Source: DASWJZ01 sp963792885 (lineage in GTDB: Bacteria; Pseudomonadota; Alphaproteobacteria; Rhizobiales; Afifellaceae). From it: a stretch of DNA of 64,000 nucleotides. Positions 59,042 through 64,000 of the stretch are shown here, in pieces; within the stretch, counting starts at the first letter, position 1; each line of letters starts with the position of its first letter. Where the stretch lies: positions 372,001 to 436,000 of the forward strand of contig CAWBXX010000001.1 of assembly GCA_963792885.1 (NCBI GenBank), read 5' to 3'. Both the position numbers and the translations under genes were made by a program. The notes under the pieces were generated by a model, which was not told the origin of the DNA, did no database searches, and worked only from the letters and a program-made list of their open reading frames with translations.

Positions 59042-60364
59042 ATGGCTCGGCCATTGCGCGAGGGTATCGAAGTCCTCCAGCTGACCACCAAGGCCACGCT
59101 CGCAGTGCTCGCTTTGGCCTCGGGCGTGTACACCTATATCGGCGTGCGCGACCTGCTCGACGGCTCGGCCACCGTCGTCTTTCTCGGCGCGTTCATCTAC
59201 TCGGCCGCCGTCTCCGTCGGCATCTATGCCTTCTGGACATTCCTCATGCGGCTGATGCCGCATGTCCGCCAGGCCTCGCATCGGAACGCGCTGATCGGTT
59301 CGATCCTGCTCGGCTCGGTCATGATCATGGCGATGTCGTCGTGGCTGAACGCTGCCGCGCTCGCCGGCTCCGCCGCGATCGAGCAGCACCTTTCGCGCGC
59401 CGCCGAAGGCTATGCGGACGCGCTCGACAAGGCGCATTCGAACGCGCTTGCGGCGCAGTCCCTGCTTCCCGATATCCAGCTCGCCTCGGCGCGCTTCGCG
59501 CGACTAGCGGCAGACGAGCGCGCGTCGGGCGCGCTGACCGGCACGTCCGGCTCAGGCACCGTCGTGCAGCTCCTGACGCAGATGTCGAACGACCTGAGCG
59601 GGCTCTCCGACGAGATCATCCAATCACGCGAGACGGTGAAGTCGCTCTACGAAGAAGGCGGCAACGACATCTCGCGCATGCGCGCACTCGTCTCCGCCAA
59701 CGGCCCGGTGACGCTCCGCTCCGACCAGTTCGGCGAACAGGCGGTCGCGCTTGCCGGCGTCATTACAAGCCTGCAGCAGACCTCCGTCGCGCCGGCGGTG
59801 CGTCGCGCTGCCGACGATCTCGCCGCCACCTTCATCGCCCCGGTCGCCGACGGTGGCACGCAGGATTTGCGCAACAGGCAGGAGACGGTGGTGGAGAATG
59901 TCACTAGCGCCGTCGCTGCGCAGTCGAAGGCGCTTGCCGCGGCCGCCGATCAGGTGCTCGCGACGGATATCGTCAGGCCCGAGCGCTTCGTGCCGCTGTC
60001 ACGGCCGGCGGCTGTGATTCGCTACGCCGCCGACTTCCTGCCCTCGTGGGCAGGCGCCATCTCGATCGACCTCCTCCCCGCAGTGCTCGTGCTGATCCTC
60101 GTCGTGGCTCACAGCGCCAGCCGCCGTGACGAGGACCCGTTGGCCATCGACAACGTGATGACCGCTGCCGACATGATGCAGGCGATGCGGCTTTACGAGC
60201 GCATGCGACGCGAGGAGCTTCACACCGAGCGGCTCGGCGAGCCGACGGCCCCCGAAGCACCGGCAGCGCCCGTTCCGCCTCCACCACCTGCGCCGCCGCA
60301 AGACCGGGCCGACTCCAACAAGGTGACACCGCTTTCGCAGCGGGGCCGCGGCGAGGCCGGATGA
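59042..60364 (+). CDS. Large membrane protein of unknown function
   Basis: A 440-residue protein with membrane helices near residues 16-36, 41-68, 80-105 and 328-350, and between the third and fourth a long helical region of about 220 residues (EQHLSRAAEGYADALDKAHSNALAAQ..., VVENVTSAVAAQSKALAAAADQVL) that should lie in the periplasm. The C-terminal tail is cytoplasmic with a Pro-rich stretch (APAAPVPPPPPAPPQ). The overall shape resembles a sensor or a scaffold without signalling domain. No family recognised. The next gene starts 2 bases after its stop, so they work together. Confidence 0.7.
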   Translation: MARPLREGIEVLQLTTKATLAVLALASGVYTYIGVRDLLDGSATVVFLGAFIYSAAVSVGIYAFWTFLMRLMPHVRQASHRNALIGSILLGSVMIMAMSSWLNAAALAGSAAIEQHLSRAAEGYADALDKAHSNALAAQSLLPDIQLASARFARLAADERASGALTGTSGSGTVVQLLTQMSNDLSGLSDEIIQSRETVKSLYEEGGNDISRMRALVSANGPVTLRSDQFGEQAVALAGVITSLQQTSVAPAVRRAADDLAATFIAPVADGGTQDLRNRQETVVENVTSAVAAQSKALAAAADQVLATDIVRPERFVPLSRPAAVIRYAADFLPSWAGAISIDLLPAVLVLILVVAHSASRRDEDPLAIDNVMTAADMMQAMRLYERMRREELHTERLGEPTAPEAPAAPVPPPPPAPPQDRADSNKVTPLSQRGRGEAG

Positions 60365-60365
60365 C

Positions 60366-61398
60366 ATGCGCGTCGCGAAGGTCGCCACCGACCGGCTGAA
60401 AGCGCTTCCGGAAGGCACGCTGCTTACGCATGTCTTCTACGCGATGGCGGCGCTCACCGTCGTCGTGCTTCTCCTCGACTTGCGCACGCTGATGGCGAAC
60501 GGAGCGAATGCCTCCGCCGGGTTGCCGGCGCTCTCCCCGGTCCGCATGGAGCGGCCGGAACGCGACAACCAGATCCGCCCCTATCTCCCCGCGACGCGGC
60601 CGATGGCGCCGGACGAGACCAGCGAGCGGCTGCAATCGCGTCCGCGCGAGGAGAGCGAAGCCGCGCCCATGCATTTCCGTCTCGGCACGCACGGCGCAGC
60701 CTTCGCGGAAGGCACCATCACGCCGGGGACAGCCGACGCGTTCGCCGAGTTCTTGGCGGCAGCGCGCTCGGCGGACGTGAAGGAGATCGTGCTTCATTCC
60801 CCCGGCGGATCGGTGAACGACGCAGAAGAGATGGCGCATACGATCCGCGATCTCGGCCTCGATACGCGCGTTCTCGCCGATGGCTACTGCGCCTCCTCCT
60901 GCCCGCTCGTCTTCGCCGGCGGCGTTCAAGCGCTTCGCCGACAAGACGTCGTGGATCGGCGTGCACCAGGTCTTCGCGCTGACGACCGCGTTCGGCTCGC
61001 TCGCCGACGGCATGGAGCAGGCCCAGGTCGTAAGCGCCACGGCGCAGGACATGCTTTCCGACTTCGGCGTCGATCCGCTGGTCTGGACGCGCGCAATGTC
61101 GACGCCGAAGGAGAAGCTCTACCTCTTCACGCCGGAGGAGATGACCGCGCTGAAGTTGGCCGACGAAGGTGGAAGGGTAAGCGCTGCTCGTTGTCCTGTC
61201 GTCATTGCCGGGCTTGACCCGGCGATCCATTCCGTCACCATCCCCGCGCCACGACCGTTCCGGAATGCATGCCGGATCAAGTCCGGGCATGACGACAGTT
61301 CTGAAGTGGCCATTCTCCGATGCCCCGTCTACTCCTCCTTCGCCACGCGACCGCCGAGCGGGCCGGACCCGGCCAGACCGATCACGAGCGCGCGCTGA
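60366..61398 (+). CDS. Membrane-anchored ClpP/SppA-fold protein (one-base frameshift; 3' end in a repeat)
   Basis: One N-terminal helix (LLTHVFYAMAALTVVVLLLDLRTLM) anchors a ClpP-like domain: LGTHGAAFAEGTITPGTADAFAEFLAAARSADVKEIVLHSPGGSVNDAEEMAHTIRDLGLDTRVLADGYCASSCPLVFAGG. The SPGGSV loop and the ASSCPLVFAGG nucleophile elbow (Ser) are typical. After one extra T (GTTCAAG at 60925-60926) the second frame continues KRFADKTSWIGVHQVF to KLADEGGR. The last 70 codons read through an inverted repeat at 61197-61297, so the native end is probably lost. Catalytic His/Asp are not identified with certainty. Confidence 0.75.
61197..61297. repeat. Palindromic repeat element (GLDPAIH type) at the end of the ClpP-fold gene
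   Basis: Left arm TGTCGTCATTGCCGGGCTTG through ATCCATTCC, right arm GGAATGCATGCCGGATCAAG through GCATGACGACA; each about 36 bases and largely complementary. Read as protein the left arm gives the well-known false peptide VIAGLDPAIH, seen in many Rhizobiales annotations. It lies across the junction between the ClpP-fold gene and sixA. Confidence 0.8.
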
Positions 61399-61821
61399 CA
61401 AAAAGCGGGCGCAAGGAATTGAAGGCGGTCGGCAAGACGCTCGCCAGGCGCGGCGAGACGGTCGATCTCGTGCTCTCCTCCGATTCGAAGCGGACGCGGG
61501 AGACATGGGATAACGTCGCGGAGAAATTCGGCGGTGCGCCCGAGGTCCGCTTCCTGCGCGCCCTCTACGAGGCGCAGAACTACGTATCGATCATCAAGGA
61601 GGAAGGCGGTGCGGCGAACGCCATCCTTGTCGTCGGCCACAATCCGGCGATGCATGCAACCGCGCTCTCCCTTGCCGAGAGCCTCGCGGGCCGAGACGGC
61701 GAGAAGCTCCGGGCCGGCTTCCCGAAGGCCGCGCTGGCGATCCTCGATTTCGACGGCAGCTTGGGGGTCGCTCCGCCCGGGCCAGCTGCGCCTCGTCGCC
61801 TTCATCGAAGCCGAAGCCTGA
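61320..61821 (+). CDS. sixA: Phosphohistidine phosphatase SixA family (one-base frameshift)
   Basis: 166 residues after correction. Histidine phosphatase fold: MPRLLLLRHATAERAGPGQTDHERALTKSGRKELKAVGKTLARRG with the catalytic RHA triad at residues 8-10, VLSSDSKRTRETWDNV, and LVVGHNPAMHATALSLAE (second catalytic His). The C-terminus GSLRPGQLRLVAFIEAEA is in a second frame; removing one G of the run at 61763-61767 joins them. SixA removes phosphate from His in phosphorelay or PTS-Ntr proteins; target here unknown. Confidence 0.9.
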
Positions 61822-61845
61822 GACGCCGGCAGTCCGCTCCTTGCT

Positions 61846-62283
61846 CTACGCCTGGCGCGCGACGAGCAGCGCCCCAACCGCAATCAGCGCTACGCCGAGC
61901 CAATTGGCGAGCGCCAGGTTCTCGCCAAGAAAGGCCGCGCCGAAAATCGCCACCAACACTACGCTCAGCTTGTCGATCGGCGCGACGCGCGCTGCGTCGC
62001 CGATCTTGAGCGCGCGGAAATAGCAGAGCCACGACGCTCCGGTCGCGAGCCCGGAGAGCACCAGGAAGACGAGGCTCCGCGGCGCGACCGTGTCGATCCG
62101 CACCCACGACCCCTCCAGCGTCAAGATCAACGCGAACGCGATCAGGATGACGATCGTGCGCAGGAAAGTGGCGAAGTCGGACCCGACATTCTCGACGCCG
62201 ATCTTGGCGAAGATCGCGGTTAACGCGGCGAAGACGGCGGAAAGCACGGCCCAGAGTTGCCAGGAGGCGAGAAGTGGCTTCAT
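61846..62283 (-). CDS. EamA/DMT family transporter, single-domain form
   Basis: A 145-residue membrane protein with one EamA repeat of five helices: LWAVLSAVFAALTAIFAKIGVENVGSDFATFLRTIVILIAFALIL, then SLVFLVLSGLATGASWLCYFRALKIGDAARVAPIDKLSVVLVAIFGAAFLGE and a last helix. Two-repeat DMT exporters are twice as long; this short form would work as a dimer, like SMR-type proteins. Substrate unknown. Convergent with sixA. Confidence 0.87.
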   Translation of the reverse strand: MKPLLASWQLWAVLSAVFAALTAIFAKIGVENVGSDFATFLRTIVILIAFALILTLEGSWVRIDTVAPRSLVFLVLSGLATGASWLCYFRALKIGDAARVAPIDKLSVVLVAIFGAAFLGENLALANWLGVALIAVGALLVARQA

Positions 62284-62347
62284 TCGAGGGCTCCCTCGCG
62301 GATTGTCAGACGCCGAAACCTGCCCATATTGGTAGCGGGAGAACGCC

Positions 62348-63830
62348 TTGCCGGCCATCACCACAGTCACCGACGAGGCGCGGATCGTCGCCGCCAATGT
62401 GCTCGACGCGGTTGCCGGCGGCGGCACGCCGACCGTCAGGCTTGGCGTCACCGGGCTGTCGCGCGCGGGCAAGACCGTCTTCATCACCGCGCTCGTCCAC
62501 AATCTGATTCACGGCGGGCGATTGCCCCTTTTCAACGCCTATCGCGACGGCCGGCTTGTCGAGTCGAGGCTTAGGCCGCAGCCCGACGACGACGTGCCGC
62601 GCTTCGACTACGAGGCGCATGTCCGCGACCTTGTCGAGCGGCGCGTCTGGCCGCAATCGACCAAGCGGATCAGCGAGCTTCGCGTCGTCATCGACTATGA
62701 ATCGGGACGCTTCCTGAAGCGGCGGATCGGCCGCGGGCGGCTCAATCTCGACATCGTGGACTATCCCGGCGAATGGCTGCTCGACCTCGCGCTTCTCAGG
62801 AAGAGCTACGCGGAATGGTCGGCGGAGTCGCTTTCGCTGTCGCGCGAGAGGCACCGCGCCGGCGTTGCGAGGAAATGGCATGCGGCGCTTGCCGGCGTCG
62901 AGGCCGACGGGCCGGAGGACGAAGCGACGGCGCGCAAGCTCGCCTGCGCCTTCGCCGACTACCTTTCCGCCGCACGCGCCGACGAGCACGCGCTCTCGAT
63001 GCTCCCGCCGGGACGTTTCCTGATGCCGGGCGATCTCGAAGGCTCGCCGGCGCTCACCTTCGCGCCGCTCGACGTTCAGCTGGATCACAAGGCGAAGAGC
63101 GGCACGCTCGCGGCGATGATGGCGCGGCGCTACGAGGCGTACAAGACGCATGTGGTGAAGCCGTTCTTCCGCGATCACTTCGCGCGGCTCGACCGGCAGA
63201 TCGTGCTCGTCGACATGCTGGCGGCGCTCAACGCCGGACCGGCGGCGCTCCGCGATCTCGAAGCGGCGCTCGCCGACGTGCTCTCCGCGTTCCGACCCGG
63301 GCGCGCGAGCTGGCTCACCGCGATCCTGACGCGGAAGATCGACCGCATCCTCTTCGCAGCGACCAAGGCCGACCACGTGCATCACTCCGACCACGAAAAT
63401 CTCGCCGGCCTGCTGCAGCGGCTGACGCGCCGCGCCGCGGAGCGCGCCTCAATTCTCCGGCGCCAAGGTGCGCGTCGTGCCGCTTGCGGCCGTCCGCGCC
63501 ACGCGGGAGGTGAGCGTCAAGCGCGGCGGCGAGCGGCTTCCAGCGATCGCCGGTATCCCGATGGCGGGCGAGCGCGTCGGCGGCGAGGTCTACGACGGGG
63601 AGACCGAGATCGCGCTCTTTCCAGGCGACTTGCCCTCCGACCCGGAGGACATCTTCGAATTGCCCGGCCCAACCGACGCGCGCGAACTCCAGGAGGAAGC
63701 CATCGCACTCCGGTTCCTGCGCTTCCGCCCACCGCATCTCGAGGGAACTGCGGAGGGGCTGACGCTGTCGCTGCCGCATATTCGGCTCGACCAGACGCTT
63801 GAATTCCTGATCGGCGACAAGCTCGCATGA
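62348..63830 (+). CDS. YcjX family P-loop protein (DUF463, one-base frameshift)
   Basis: 493 residues after correction. LGVTGLSRAGKTVFITALVHNLI (P-loop, about residues 33-55), then a long domain with RLNLDIVDYPGEWLLDLALLRKSYAEWSAESL (G3-like DxPGE), HFARLDRQIVLVDMLAALNAG and TRKIDRILFAATKADHVHHSDHENL (TKAD, guanine-type specificity). The end, QFSGAKVRVVPLAAVRATRE to LIGDKLA, is in a second frame; removing one C at 63447-63448 joins them. It starts with TTG after GGGAG. YcjX proteins are linked to envelope stress and are paired with YcjF, as here. Confidence 0.88.
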
Positions 63831-64000
63831 GAACGCCCGAGAAAAGACGCCAACCCGGCGCAGTGAGGATCGACCACCCCTCGGTCGAGTTGATCGAGGA
63901 GGAAGCGCTCGAAGGGCTCGAGCCGGTCGAGGCCGACGCGCATCACGCGGTCGAGGAGATCGTGCATCCGCCGCGACGCGGCTTTCGCTTCGGCGCGCTT
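63827..64000 (+). CDS. YcjF/DUF697 family protein, 5' end only
   Basis: 58 codons up to the window edge: MRTPEKRRQPGAVRIDHPSVELIEEE, an acidic stretch, then HPPRRGFRFGAL, the typical soluble N-terminus before the membrane helices of YcjF-type proteins. It overlaps the YcjX-type gene by 4 bases (ATGA). The identity rests mostly on the conserved ycjX-ycjF pairing, as the diagnostic DUF697 domain lies outside the window. Confidence 0.7.
   Translation, partial: MRTPEKRRQPGAVRIDHPSVELIEEEALEGLEPVEADAHHAVEEIVHPPRRGFRFGAL

Overview
The window is a high-GC alphaproteobacterial chromosome segment, most likely from the order Hyphomicrobiales (Rhizobiales). The basis is gene content and order: a purC-purS-purQ-purL-bolA-grxD run, trmJ-murI-rpsD, icd/alaS/recA/cckA/dksA in proximity, an F1-ATPase zeta-type inhibitor, a DUF6867 gene inside a liv operon, and a LexA box of the alphaproteobacterial GTTC-N7-GTTC type in front of recA. 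No plasmid, phage, IS element, CRISPR array, rRNA or tRNA was recognised; this is core and ordinary accessory chromosome.

Layout. 0-3.3 kb: a VOC protein, a tandem-duplicated outer membrane barrel, an XdhC-domain protein, and a copper pair (Cox11/CtaG and a PCuAC-like protein). 3.3-8 kb: a minus-strand carbohydrate ABC importer (ATPase, binding protein, two permeases). 8-12.3 kb: a hemolysin III protein, a CoxE-like VWA protein and a MoxR ATPase, then a YcaQ-type winged-helix protein. 12.4-16.3 kb: a small unknown protein, a cold-shock protein, pcaB-pcaD (beta-ketoadipate pathway) and a DUF5996 protein. 16.4-22.2 kb: a complete branched-chain amino acid importer livHMGF, a DUF6867 protein and a binding protein, closed by a strong terminator. 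22.2-29.6 kb: a lipoprotein, a P1 peptidase, rpe, purB, small membrane proteins, an HpaI-type aldolase, the zeta inhibitor, purC and purS. 29.6-36.2 kb: a badly broken DUF4336 gene, purQ, a lipoprotein, purL, bolA, grxD, a rhodanese and a Bcr/CflA exporter. 36.2-42.2 kb: a phosphoesterase, rpsD, murI and trmJ, then two regulator/target pairs (TetR/AhpD-like, HxlR/TfoX-like) each with paired palindromic operators. 42.2-56.7 kb: icd, alaS, a TPR protein, recA, a diguanylate cyclase, cckA, a FliO-like protein, a hydratase and dksA. 56.7-64 kb: a protein built from 23 exact GGDQGDNH repeats, a LapG/BTLCP-type peptidase, an unknown membrane protein coupled to a ClpP-fold protein, sixA, an EamA transporter, a YcjX-type GTPase-like protein and the start of its YcjF-type partner.

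A dominant property is single-base indels. At least thirteen well-conserved genes are split between two frames, including rpsD, purL, purQ, livG and livF. In twelve of them removing one base restores a full-length protein of normal size; one (the MalF-like permease) needs one base added. Essential genes are affected and most sites lie in short homopolymers, so I read these as sequencing or assembly errors, annotate each gene over its whole span, and give the break position. The DUF4336 gene between purS and purQ needs several corrections and may be a real pseudogene.

The least explained area is about 57-61.4 kb: a secreted His/Asp/Gly repeat protein, a convergent periplasmic cysteine peptidase, and a two-gene unit of a membrane protein and a ClpP-fold protein. 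The paired operators at 40.3 kb and 41.3 kb are the clearest regulatory finds.
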